NCBI GenBank assembly: GCA_051025295.1
Contig: JBMGJV010000003.1
Length of the DNA stretch: 64,000 bases
Reading direction: 5' to 3' (one strand)
From: KBS-83 sp051025295
GTDB lineage: Bacteria > Acidobacteriota > Terriglobia > Terriglobales > Acidobacteriaceae
Under the pieces are notes generated by a model. It had not been told where the DNA came from. It was given only the letters and a program-made list of their open reading frames with translations, and searched no databases. Numbering within the stretch: the first letter of the stretch is position 1; every line of letters begins with the position of its first letter. Shown here one piece after another: positions 43,828 to 51,359 of this stretch. A program made the position numbers and the translations under genes.

Positions 43828-44147
43828 TCGGCACCGCCTGTAGCCTGGGTGATGACGTCGCAGATCATCCCCTTGACGCGCATCGCGTCGTTTGGTCGGC
43901 CTTCGTCGTCGATATCTTCGTGGCTGTCCGCCCACACCCATACGCGCTGCAGCGCCTCGAGCATGTCCGGCGCGGCGGCGATTAAGCGAGCGTTCGCGAA
44001 CGCGGTGAGAGTTTCCCCGTAAGTGACCGCCGCTATCGTCCGTAGGTCGAAGCGACTATCGCCGGTGGCCCGCTTGATATACGCGCCTTCGCTGCCCGCC
44101 TCGAATGAGCGCCAAGGACCCGGCGTATGCGGCGTCTGCTCACGCAT
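43824..44147 (-). CDS. Conserved phage hypothetical protein (HTPGPW ... NARLIAAAPDMLEAL)
   Basis: 107 residues. The start THTPGPW-like motif (here PHTPGPWRSF) and the central ANARLIAAAPDMLEALQRV are hallmarks of a small protein very common in phage early regions; its function is not known to me. It overlaps the ERF gene by 8 nt and the exonuclease start by 4 nt, indicating tight coupling with the recombination pair. Confidence 0.78.
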   Translation of the reverse strand: MREQTPHTPGPWRSFEAGSEGAYIKRATGDSRFDLRTIAAVTYGETLTAFANARLIAAAPDMLEALQRVWVWADSHEDIDDEGRPNDAMRVKGMICDVITQATGGAE

Positions 44148-44886
44148 GCTTGGCCCCCTTCAACTGCCGATAGCGCTCATCCTTCGCCTTGAGGAACTTC
44201 GCCATGGCAGAACGGTCGCCAAGCGAGCTGGCCTTGTCTGCCGCCTCTAGGTAACGCCTCTTCAGCTCATCCACATCCGCGGCGGAAGCGATCGCATCGA
44301 GCCATGAAACCTCAGCGTCCTCCGGCATCGCTGTGCCGGGCGCAGCCTCTGTTGCCTTGCCGTCGTCATCCTGGTCCGAAGCCGCGAGCCCCGTTGCCGC
44401 GAGCAGTGTGTAGCGCTCCAGATAGCTCTTCGCGCTGCCGCGCGCTTGGATCGCATTGCGCCCCGGCCCCGTATCGGGCGCGGCGCCCATGCTCACCTGC
44501 TCCCAGTGCCCTTGCGTGTGGCGGATGGTGCAGGTGACCTCCATCCAGTCCTTTTCATCACGGGACAGCTTCCACGAATGACTGAGGCCATGCTTCGCAA
44601 GCATCGGGGAGACGGCCTTGACCACGCCGAACAAGTCGGCATACTTCTTGCCCTTGAGTGGGCCATCTGTCACGGTGACATTCTTCAGAACTGCCACGGC
44701 CTCAGACTTGAACGCGCTGAAGGCCACGTTGAATGCCTTGCGGGCCTCGTTCGCCTCCCAGCGCTCCTGAATCTCCAGCAGCTTGGACAGCTTGTCCACA
44801 TCCGCGCCTTGCTGCACGGCGAGCTGCAGCACTTCCATGGGCCGAATCTCGGCAGGCTGTGCCACCACGATCTCTGTGTTGCTCAC
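44140..44886 (-). CDS. ERF-family single-strand annealing recombinase
   Basis: 248 residues. The ERF core is visible: FNVAFSAFKSEAVAVLKNVT, GKKYADLFGVVKAVSPMLAK, HGLSHSWKLS and a segment near NAIQARGSAKSYLERYTLLA. The C-terminus is a charged helical tail. ERF proteins anneal single-stranded DNA, circularising or recombining phage genomes, here probably together with the YqaJ exonuclease. GTG 44886 overlaps the upstream stop. Confidence 0.88.
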   Translation of the reverse strand: MSNTEIVVAQPAEIRPMEVLQLAVQQGADVDKLSKLLEIQERWEANEARKAFNVAFSAFKSEAVAVLKNVTVTDGPLKGKKYADLFGVVKAVSPMLAKHGLSHSWKLSRDEKDWMEVTCTIRHTQGHWEQVSMGAAPDTGPGRNAIQARGSAKSYLERYTLLAATGLAASDQDDDGKATEAAPGTAMPEDAEVSWLDAIASAADVDELKRRYLEAADKASSLGDRSAMAKFLKAKDERYRQLKGAKHA

Positions 44887-45140
44887 TGAACACCCCCGTA
44901 GTGCGCGCACAGCATGAAGAAGAAGAGAAGCGCCACGGCCAAGCCCATGCCGGCCAGCACCAGGTCCACAAGCTCAATGCGGTGCGCATTGTTGTCGCCG
45001 GCTGGGACCAGGTGGCAGGGCTCTTCACCGTCCCAGCGGTGCAGCGCAAAGCAGTTGGGGTCTGCGCAGAGGCACTGTTTGTGCAGCTTGCAGTAGGTGG
45101 CGGCGACGCCTTCGCAGTAGGTGCAGACGGCGATGCTCAT
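44883..45140 (-). CDS. Small zinc-finger-like membrane protein
   Basis: 85 residues. The N-terminal half has a Cys/His-rich module like a B-box or zinc ribbon (CTYCEGVAATYCKLHKQCLC ... CFALH). The C-terminal half has one membrane helix (LVLAGMGLAVALLFFFMLCA). Its stop overlaps the start of the ERF gene (GTGA) and its start overlaps the upstream gene's stop. A membrane-tethered zinc-finger protein inside a recombination operon is unusual. Confidence 0.68.
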   Translation of the reverse strand: MSIAVCTYCEGVAATYCKLHKQCLCADPNCFALHRWDGEEPCHLVPAGDNNAHRIELVDLVLAGMGLAVALLFFFMLCAHYGGVQ

Positions 45141-45493
45141 TCGGCACCGCTCTTCAGGACTGCGAAGTCTGCCTCGGGGTTAAACCAATCGTCTTTGACG
45201 ATGTGGCCGATTGCTTCGATCCGGCCCCACTCGTCTTCCTTGCGCACCCGGATTGTTTTCCCGGCCAGCTCGTCCCATGTCGTGACGCCCGCAACTTCCA
45301 GGCAACGCCAGATGAAGTGGCCAGCTACGCTCTGCAGCGTGTGGTGAGTGAACGTCTTGGGTAGGTAGAGACAGTAACCGCCGAAGCCCTGTCCGGCGCC
45401 GCCGTAATTCAAGTGAAGCCACGCGGAAAGCAGACCATGGGAATCTGCGGTCAGCGAAGCACTTACGATGATTGCGTTTTTGATCACGCTCAC
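45137..45493 (-). CDS. Conserved phage hypothetical protein
   Basis: 118 residues, alpha/beta composition with a glycine-rich aromatic stretch (LNYGGAGQGFGGYCLYLP) and GHFIWRCLEVAGVTTWDELA. This resembles small early-region phage proteins seen with similar GFGGY motifs, but no function is known to me. Start and stop both overlap the neighbouring cistrons by 4 nt. Confidence 0.7.
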   Translation of the reverse strand: MSVIKNAIIVSASLTADSHGLLSAWLHLNYGGAGQGFGGYCLYLPKTFTHHTLQSVAGHFIWRCLEVAGVTTWDELAGKTIRVRKEDEWGRIEAIGHIVKDDWFNPEADFAVLKSGAE

Positions 45494-45999
45494 TGGATCA
45501 CTCCCTTCACGGTGGGCCCTTCGAGTACTTCCGCGACCCAGATGGGCGGATCGTCATCGCCATCCACGTAGCCCTTGCCGCACAACTTCTCGGCAACGTC
45601 ACGCAGGCTGCCGTCCAACAAGCGGAGATCGGCTGCATCGACCAGAGGGAGAACGCCGGAGCGCTCCAGGCACCACTTCGGGCTGGGCACGTCAGACTCG
45701 ACATCCCAGATGCACACGAAGACAGCCAACATGCGGAGCAGTGCCTGCTCTTCCTTGCTGGCGTGGCGATACACCCAGTCCGAAAGGCAGCGCTGGGAGC
45801 AACAGACGAGCCTGCCCTTCGCCGGGACCAGGTCACCAATGCACTTGCGATCCATGGTGACGGGGTGCTCGGAGTACCACATCTCGTTCTCGCGATCGAA
45901 GACCAACTCCAGATCGCATTGGTCGCAACGGTTGCGACGCTCTTCAGGCAAGCGGTCGCGGCGGTTGAATTCGGCAATGGCGCCGACGGGGATGTTCAT
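45490..45999 (-). CDS. Hypothetical zinc-ribbon-containing phage protein
   Basis: 169 residues. CDQC near residue 26 and a CC ... C group (LVCCSQRCLSDW) suggest a zinc-binding N-terminal domain, followed by an aromatic acidic region (VCIWDVESDVPSPKWCLERS). ATG 45999 overlaps the preceding stop. Function unknown. Confidence 0.65.
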   Translation of the reverse strand: MNIPVGAIAEFNRRDRLPEERRNRCDQCDLELVFDRENEMWYSEHPVTMDRKCIGDLVPAKGRLVCCSQRCLSDWVYRHASKEEQALLRMLAVFVCIWDVESDVPSPKWCLERSGVLPLVDAADLRLLDGSLRDVAEKLCGKGYVDGDDDPPIWVAEVLEGPTVKGVIQ

Positions 46000-46202
46000 C
46001 GCGCACCACCGACGATGACGGCCACACACTTCGCCCGAATCTCGGACTCAAGCTTCTGCGCAGCTACCTGCAGCGTGTACTTGCGCGTCACCGCGGACTC
46101 ATAGGTGTGGTGGGTGCTCGAATCCTTGCCGAGCAGCGTGTCGAACAGCACGTACGGCGCGCCAGGCGCGGCGGGCTCGCGGACCTCGTAGCGCTCGCTC
46201 AC
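45996..46202 (-). CDS. Small hypothetical phage protein
   Basis: 68 residues from GTG 46202, which overlaps the stop of the upstream small gene (GTGA). It reads SERYEVREPAAPGAPYVLFD, then a basic helical part (TRKYTLQVAAQKLESEIRAK). The upstream ATG frame to 46451 crosses the control region and another gene, so it is rejected. Function unknown. Confidence 0.6.
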   Translation of the reverse strand: MSERYEVREPAAPGAPYVLFDTLLGKDSSTHHTYESAVTRKYTLQVAAQKLESEIRAKCVAVIVGGAR

Positions 46203-46336
46203 AGGCACCCCCGAAGAACCAGGCCGCCGAGGATCTGCAGGACCAGCCACGCGGCGTAGAGGCGGCTGCGCAGGGTGCGTGGAGTGGAGCGCGGTGCGAA
46301 CCGGATGTGGATCGCGGAGTAGGGCTGGGTTGCCAT
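46199..46336 (-). CDS. Tiny single-pass membrane protein, first gene of the leftward operon
   Basis: 45 residues with a basic N-terminus and one C-terminal hydrophobic helix (LYAAWLVLQILGGLVL). GAGGAAG lies about 9 nt upstream of ATG 46336, and the stop overlaps the next start. It is too short to identify; acceptance rests on the ribosome-binding site and coupling. Confidence 0.5.
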   Translation of the reverse strand: MATQPYSAIHIRFAPRSTPRTLRSRLYAAWLVLQILGGLVLRGCL

Positions 46337-46405
46337 ATCGGGTCTTCCTCTCGGAGGAGAGCCCCCTGTAACAGGTGGGGAGATTTAGGAACAACCCGAT
46401 AGTCC

Positions 46406-46456
46406 CACTAGTGAGTACCTGTGTCAACTGGTAAGTTATGGTAGAGTGCACTAGTG
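46406..46456. promoter_or_regulatory. Divergent control region with CACTAGTG repeats
   Basis: CACTAGTG at 46406-46413 (followed by AGTAC) and again at 46449-46456 lie between the divergent leftward operon and the xis gene. The second is 20 bp upstream of the xis ATG. They are probable operator sites for an unidentified element regulator or for the excisionase. Confidence 0.65.
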
Positions 46457-46475
46457 AATAAAAGGTGGTGGTGAC

Positions 46476-46700
46476 ATGGGAAAGCAGAAGATGATGAAGC
46501 TGCCAGAAGCAGCTGAGTACCTAAACATCAGCAAGTCCAAGCTTTACGAAATGGTGAACGAAGCGCGGGTACCAGCCTTTAAGGTCGGCAGCCACTGGCG
46601 CTTCAATCCAGAAGAACTTGCGGATTTCGCGAAGTCCGGTGTAACGTCTGCCAAGAGTCAGACAGCGGGTGAAAGCGTTGAGCAAGGGCGAGCGGTATAA
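46476..46700 (+). CDS. xis: Excisionase-family helix-turn-helix protein
   Basis: 74 residues with the excisionase/MerR-like winged helix: KLPEAAEYLNISKSKLYEMV followed by VPAFKVGSHWRFNPEELADF. Such proteins bend attachment-site DNA and direct the integrase toward excision, or act as regulators. It overlaps the integrase start by 32 nt, so the two are co-expressed. Confidence 0.85.
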   Translation: MGKQKMMKLPEAAEYLNISKSKLYEMVNEARVPAFKVGSHWRFNPEELADFAKSGVTSAKSQTAGESVEQGRAV

Positions 46701-47808
46701 GCAAGGAACGCTGGAAAAGGTGAAGCTGAAAGCCGGATGGTGCTGGTTTCTCCGCTACACGGTAGTCACTAGTGAACGCACTAGTCGTCCCAGAGAGCGC
46801 ATTGGTCTTGTCTCGGAGTTTAGGAACCGGACAGAGCTCAACCGCGCTGCTGACGTGGTCCGGCGTCGGATCAACCAGCCCGGGGAGGGTAGCCGGTCCT
46901 TCGGGGAGGTGATCGAGCGTTATATCGCGTCAGCCAAACTGCCAGAGCAGCACTCGACGCGGCGTGGCTACCTGTCGATGATCAACTGCCACATCCGGCC
47001 GCGGTGGGGCAAGGTGGCTCTGGAAGACGTGCATGCCGAGCCCGTGGATACCTGGCTGCTGGCTTTGCCGGTCGGGAACAAGCGCAAGGGGCACATCCTG
47101 AACGTGATGCGGCTTCTATTCGTGCATGCCAAGTACATCCGTTGGTATGTCGGCGAGAACCCGATGCGGGACTTCAAGATCGTGGGCGGGACGAAGCGCG
47201 CGAAGTCCCCGGGGACGCTAACCCGGGAAGAGTTTCACGACCTGCTGACAAAGCTGGACGAGCCGGTACGGACCATGGTCACCGCAGCGATGTGCTGGGG
47301 GCTCCGGATTAGCGAGCTGCTGGCCATCCAGTGGCAGGATCTGGACTTCCTGAGCGGCACAGTTCGGCTGAAGCGGGGCATCGTCGAGGGCCGGGTTGGC
47401 CGGCTGAAGAACATGCCGTCTGAGGCCTCATTGCCGATGCACCAGCATCTCGCCAGCGTGTTGCTCGAGTGGCGCAAGCAGACAGAGTTCACGGACCTGG
47501 AGCAGTTTGTCTTCGCGTCGCCCTGGACTGCAGGGGAGCGGCCATACAACGGCGGCAAGATCCAATCGTCGATCCTGCGGAAGGTCGGCAGGGAGATGAA
47601 GCTGCCTTACTCGCTTGGCTGGCACACGTTTCGACACACATACCGCGCCATGCTGCGTTCTGTCGGGGCGCCGATCGATGTCCAGCAGCACCTGATGCGG
47701 CACGCGGACATCCGGACGACAATGCAGACGTATGGCGGAACTCGGCTGGAGGAGTTGCGGCCAGCGAATGAGGCTTTGGTAGAGGGGCTGTTCGGGAGGA
47801 GGCAGTGA
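46669..47808 (+). CDS. int: Tyrosine recombinase integrase of the element
   Basis: 379 residues. An N-terminal SAM-like core-binding domain (FGEVIERYIASAKLPEQHST ...) precedes the catalytic domain with R213 (GLRISELL), H319-x2-R322 (WHTFRH), H345 (MRHADIRTTM) and nucleophile Y355 (QTYGG). It inserts the element into the tRNA-Leu 3' end. The GTG at 46669 overlaps xis; TTG 46678 is also possible. Two CACTAGT(G/C) copies fall inside its first 40 codons, and its stop lies just before the right-arm ATCGTCC repeats. Confidence 0.95.
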   Translation: MKALSKGERYKQGTLEKVKLKAGWCWFLRYTVVTSERTSRPRERIGLVSEFRNRTELNRAADVVRRRINQPGEGSRSFGEVIERYIASAKLPEQHSTRRGYLSMINCHIRPRWGKVALEDVHAEPVDTWLLALPVGNKRKGHILNVMRLLFVHAKYIRWYVGENPMRDFKIVGGTKRAKSPGTLTREEFHDLLTKLDEPVRTMVTAAMCWGLRISELLAIQWQDLDFLSGTVRLKRGIVEGRVGRLKNMPSEASLPMHQHLASVLLEWRKQTEFTDLEQFVFASPWTAGERPYNGGKIQSSILRKVGREMKLPYSLGWHTFRHTYRAMLRSVGAPIDVQQHLMRHADIRTTMQTYGGTRLEELRPANEALVEGLFGRRQ

Positions 47809-47809
47809 A

Positions 47810-47827
47810 ATCGTCCTCCAATCGTCC
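47810..47827. repeat. Paired ATCGTCC repeats (probable integrase arm sites, right)
   Basis: ATCGTCC at 47810-47816 and 47821-47827, same orientation and 11-bp spacing as the left pair, 37 bp inside attR. Confidence 0.75.
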
Positions 47828-47863
47828 AAGCCTTACAGCAACGCCTTTAGAATGAAAGTCTTA

Positions 47864-47893
47864 TGGTGCGGAAGGGGGGACTTGAACCCCCAT
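47864..47893 (-). repeat. attR: 30-bp direct repeat at the tRNA 3' end
   Basis: Identical to 32000-32029. It marks the crossover segment used by the integrase. Confidence 0.93.
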
Positions 47894-47948
47894 GCCTTTC
47901 GGCGCCACCCCCTCAAGATGGTGTGTCTGCCAATTTCACCACTTCCGC
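47864..47948 (-). tRNA. tRNA-Leu (anticodon GAG)
   Basis: On the minus strand the acceptor stem GCGGAAG pairs with CTTCCGC, a discriminator A and an encoded CCA follow, the anticodon stem CCATC/GGTGG encloses loop TTGAGGG (anticodon GAG), and a long variable arm precedes the T-arm with GTTCAAGTC. The gene is intact; its 3' half was supplied by the integrated element. Confidence 0.95.
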
Positions 47949-48173
47949 ACGCTGGTTAAGCCGAAGTATACCTCATTGATGTCGGCAAGCCGAGCCCCAG
48001 ACAGCCCACTGCCGTGCTCCAGATATGCGGCCCCGCCACCGGCCAGATCGATGTCTCGAGATCGCCGGGCGCGAAGCACGAGACCATTCAATCAGGGTGA
48101 CTGTGCATGTTTGCGAAGTATGCGGCGCTCTCCAGAGCGACATCCGAGAAGTGGTGAGCAGGATCTGGATATC

Positions 48174-49427
48174 TCACTCCGCAGCAGGACGGTGGCCAAG
48201 GAATCCGTCCTCAATACTGAGCGAATCGATCACGCCTTCCTGCTCCAGTGCCGCTACACCAACCCCGTGAGCTTTTAACCCGCCCGCGATCGTCAATCGT
48301 TGAACCGAGCCGCCGGGCTTGATGCTCAAGGCAACAGCAGCGAGCTGTGTGAGTACGCCTTTGACCAATGAGGGTCCAGTGCCACCAAAGGTCTCAATGC
48401 CGCGCCGTACGCGCAGTTGCCCTATGGGTTGGCTGATTTGCACGCCGACGGCACCGTCACCGTGCGTAACGATACGATCGAACTCTGCACGCCGCACTGT
48501 TCCGGCATACACATTGAACCCGCGGGCCCCCGGTCCAAAGGTTTCGATCGGAGCGTCCAGCTGCAGAGATCCGATGGTCCCGAAGTTCACAAAGCCGATG
48601 GCGCTCGGACCTGTAGTCGTCACCTTTTCCTGAACGAACCACCGATCGACGGTGCCCCAATTGTCGAGAGCCATATCGTTACTACCCAGAGTGACCACCG
48701 GCGCAAAGTTTCTGACTACATCCACTCGAGCGCCGTAGAGGACAAACACCCCGCCACTGATCTGGTCGGCCGTCCCCGCCGGGATCATTCCATTCGCGTA
48801 CACGGCACCTATGGTGAGTTGTTCCACCTCGACGGTGCCCGCGTTTTCTCCGCCACACACAAAAAGGCCCGTCCCAAGCACAGGGCTCCCCGGCCGACCG
48901 ATAGAGATGTCCTGCAGGTTGGCCGTCAGCACAGAGTCCTTGGTCGCCTGCATGTTCCAGAGCGTGAAGGCCCCCTGCACCACACGGACACCGTAACCTT
49001 TCGGCTGCTCGGACTCTCCCCGCGAGTCCGCCTGAGCCACATGCAATCCCCGAATCTCGACATGTCCGTTGCGAGTCTGGTCCCGGCCGAGGATTTGCAC
49101 GCGGCCTATTGTCTGAATATCTCGAAGTTGTAGATAGCCGCAGCTGCGGATGGACGTGTCATTCCAGACCGCGCGCTTGTTCGGCGTCACACTGATCTTG
49201 AGGAGACGCAGCTCATTGTCCGCGGTGCAGCAGATACCGTCTTGTTCTGACCGGAACGTGAGGGTAAACATTTCGCCTCCACGGCTCCGCAAGCGCTGCC
49301 CAGGCTGTAAACGCACTTCTGGCAAATCAACGAGATCACGCTCCAGGATGAGGTCCCGTACCTGTGCCTCCCCGATGGCTCGCAGCAAATCATCGTTCGT
49401 CGCGATCGATCTGGATCCATCCTGCAT
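48174..49427 (-). CDS. Hypothetical protein, probable right-handed beta-helix
   Basis: 417 residues. The sequence is a succession of short beta-strand-like repeats with regular G/N turns (VQILGRDQTRNGHVEIRGLH, TVEVEQLTIGAVYANGM, TIGSLQLDAPIETFGPGARG), as in pectate-lyase-type parallel beta-helices. There is no signal peptide and no catalytic motif was recognised. Internal similarity such as IETFGPGARGF versus IETFGGTGPSL suggests repeated rungs. It stands alone next to the tRNA and reads toward it. Confidence 0.75.
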   Translation of the reverse strand: MQDGSRSIATNDDLLRAIGEAQVRDLILERDLVDLPEVRLQPGQRLRSRGGEMFTLTFRSEQDGICCTADNELRLLKISVTPNKRAVWNDTSIRSCGYLQLRDIQTIGRVQILGRDQTRNGHVEIRGLHVAQADSRGESEQPKGYGVRVVQGAFTLWNMQATKDSVLTANLQDISIGRPGSPVLGTGLFVCGGENAGTVEVEQLTIGAVYANGMIPAGTADQISGGVFVLYGARVDVVRNFAPVVTLGSNDMALDNWGTVDRWFVQEKVTTTGPSAIGFVNFGTIGSLQLDAPIETFGPGARGFNVYAGTVRRAEFDRIVTHGDGAVGVQISQPIGQLRVRRGIETFGGTGPSLVKGVLTQLAAVALSIKPGGSVQRLTIAGGLKAHGVGVAALEQEGVIDSLSIEDGFLGHRPAAE

Positions 49428-49531
49428 TGGCTGGTTCCCCCTCTTGCGTGCTCGCCATTGCCGCCGCAGAAGGATTCGCAGGAAGGGTCCTTTTGCTAGC
49501 CGGCGATAGACGAACTCTAGGGGGCCGAGAC

Positions 49532-49543
49532 CTTGAAGTCAAG
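49532..49543. promoter_or_regulatory. CTTGANNTCAAG operator, copy 1
   Basis: CTTGAAGTCAAG, a perfect palindrome around AG/NN, directly before the histidine-kinase relic. Confidence 0.65.
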
Positions 49544-49574
49544 ATATCGGGGGATTCGCGTGTGCTCCACCGAT

Positions 49575-50062
49575 CAAACAGACGCCGCCATCCGTCAGAC
49601 TCCGAGCGCATCCGGTGCCGACGACCTTGTGGAGGAGGGTCGCAACCGAGTGAACGCTTTGCGTTGTGAGCTACTCAAGGAAAGCGAGTTGCTTCGATCG
49701 TTCTCAAGCGTGGCTCGTCATTTGAATGCCGGGTGGCGTGTCCTTTGTGACGCGACGAAGCGGCTCTTATGAACCTTTGAAGCAGCCGGTCATTGAAGAG
49801 CTTTATTAAATCGCTCGAGAAGCTGTTACGAATGCATTCCGTCATTCAGAAGCGAAAGAAACCGAAGTCGAACTGAAGAAGAGCACTGATCAGTGGTCGT
49901 TACGTGCCGAGGTAATGGCGTAGGTGTTGAATGCTCAACCGTGGCCACCTTTTCACGAACACTGCACTAGGAGCTGCGGGGATGATGGAGCGCGCAAAAC
50001 TTAGAGGGGCAAGCTTTCTCTCCGACAGCTCCTGCTCGAAGAACAGCGATGGAAGCGCCTGA
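49575..50062 (+). pseudogene. Relic of a sensor histidine kinase C-terminus
   Basis: Three frames together reproduce the end of a HisKA_3/HATPase kinase like the intact one at 53184. The first reads DDLVEEGRNRVNALR and runs to a stop at 49770. The next reads EPLKQPVIEELY, an in-frame TAA, then IAREAVTNAFRHSEAKETEV (intact gene: CIAREAITNSFRHS). After another frame change it gives RGNGVGVE and GMMERAKLRGASFLSDSS (intact gene: GMQERAKKIGASFECDSS). The sensory and membrane parts are gone. At least one stop and two frameshifts show that it is dead. Confidence 0.85.
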
Positions 50063-50138
50063 TTCGAATGAAAATCTGCATGTAAGCTTGCGATCGACCT
50101 AAGAATCCAGGGTAGCCGCTGGCGTCTCCAGGTGGTAC

Positions 50139-50150
50139 CTTGACATCAAG
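50139..50150. promoter_or_regulatory. CTTGANNTCAAG operator, copy 2
   Basis: CTTGACATCAAG about 165 bp upstream of the oxidoreductase at 50316; TTGACA within it could serve as a -35 box. Confidence 0.75.
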
Positions 50151-50315
50151 CGGACGCGGTGAGTAGTGTCTCCGTGTTGCGTGGCGATACGGAGCGGCGC
50201 ATAGCTCTGCCGCACTGCAACACGTCCGCTAGTCTCTGCGCTCTCGTTGATCAGGCTACCTGGCGCAACTGAGCTTGACTGACGCTGCGCAAGCGTCGGG
50301 TTCCCGGAGGTGCAA

Positions 50316-51224
50316 GTGAAAGCAGCAGTCATTCTTGCCTATGGTGGCTCTGACGTTTTCCGCTATCAGGATCATCCGGACCCGAGTCCCGGCCCTGGGC
50401 AGGTCCTGGTGCGCATCGCGGCTGCGAGCATCAATCCAGTCGATCTGCTGGAGCGTGCGGGCATGCTGAAGGAGTGGAAGCCGCTGGCATTCCCTGGCAT
50501 CCTCGGCTGGGATATGGCCGGCATCGTGGTTCAGGCTGGCCCTGGCGTGGAAGGTTTCCGAACCGGGGATCGCGTGTTTGCCTGGACCTTCGGCACCTAT
50601 GCGGAATTGTGCGTTGTGGACGTAAGCGTCCTCGCCAAGGTTCCGGATGCTGTGGATCTCATCGACGCGGCAACTCTCCCATTGGCGGGAACGACGGGTA
50701 GTCAACTGATCGCTGTGAGCAGCGGGCTCCAGCCGGGTCAGACGGTGTTGATCTCTGGCGCCCTCGGGTCTGTGGGTCGGGCAGCCGTATGCACCGCAAA
50801 GGATCGCGGAGCTCATGTGATTGCGGGAGTGCGCAGCGGCGACCTCGATGCGGCTAAGAAAACTGGCGCGGATCGCGCGGTGGCGCTCGACGATGAGGCT
50901 GCGTTTGCTTCGCTGGAGCAAGTGGACGTCGTTGCGAATACTGTGCGCGGAGAGACGGCGAGCCGTCTGCTGGCGAAGGTCAAGAGCGGCGGCGTCTTTG
51001 CCTCCGCGACAGGCCTTCCGGAAGAGAGTGCCGCATTCCCATCCGTGCAGGTGAAATCCTTCGTTTCAAAGCAGGATCCAGCTACTTTGGCCTTCCTTGC
51101 CAAAGCCGCAGAACTTGGGAAGCTTCAGATTCCGATCGCTGGCAAGTTGCCTCTCAGCGATGCACGAGAGGCGCACGAGAGGATGCAGCAGGGCGTGAAC
51201 GGGAAGATTTTGCTTATTCCATAG
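50316..51224 (+). CDS. NADP-dependent quinone-oxidoreductase-like alcohol dehydrogenase family protein
   Basis: 302 residues of the zinc-independent medium-chain dehydrogenase/reductase group. The N-terminal GroES-like fold begins KAAVILAYGGSDVFRYQD, followed by GQVLVRIAAASINPVDLLER. The Rossmann segment GQTVLISGALGSVGRAAVCT is modified from the usual AxGGVG, and the C-terminus ends GVNGKILLIP. It probably reduces quinones or enals with NADPH. GTG 50316 has GGAGG 5 nt upstream. It is paralogous to 59386-60294, and both have a CTTGANNTCAAG box upstream. Confidence 0.9.
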   Translation: MKAAVILAYGGSDVFRYQDHPDPSPGPGQVLVRIAAASINPVDLLERAGMLKEWKPLAFPGILGWDMAGIVVQAGPGVEGFRTGDRVFAWTFGTYAELCVVDVSVLAKVPDAVDLIDAATLPLAGTTGSQLIAVSSGLQPGQTVLISGALGSVGRAAVCTAKDRGAHVIAGVRSGDLDAAKKTGADRAVALDDEAAFASLEQVDVVANTVRGETASRLLAKVKSGGVFASATGLPEESAAFPSVQVKSFVSKQDPATLAFLAKAAELGKLQIPIAGKLPLSDAREAHERMQQGVNGKILLIP

Positions 51225-51279
51225 TCTGCGTTGATGCATGCGCACGATGCGTAAGCTTCCGGCCGGCCTTCTTTGCTGC

Positions 51280-51291
51280 CTTGACATCAAG
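51280..51291. promoter_or_regulatory. CTTGANNTCAAG operator, copy 3
   Basis: CTTGACATCAAG, identical to copy 2, 69 bp upstream of the SDR start. Confidence 0.78.
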
Positions 51292-51359
51292 TAGTATCGT
51301 CTTCGTGCTGGTCGCTCAGCTCGTTATCGATGGCTGTTGCCGACACAGGAGGCATACAC

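Larger units (their letters stand above)
32000..47893. mobile_element. Prophage-like element integrated in tRNA-Leu, apparently defective
   Basis: The boundaries are a 30-bp direct repeat: 32000-32029 and the 3' end of the intact tRNA-Leu at 47864-47893. A tyrosine integrase and an excisionase-like gene abut the tRNA end. Inside are endolysin, holin-like, small and large terminase and portal genes rightward, and ERF, YqaJ exonuclease and DUF1376 genes leftward. Major capsid, scaffold, head-completion and tail genes are absent and the portal seems cut short. The element is only 15.9 kb, so it is probably a decayed prophage or a satellite rather than a complete phage. Confidence 0.9.
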
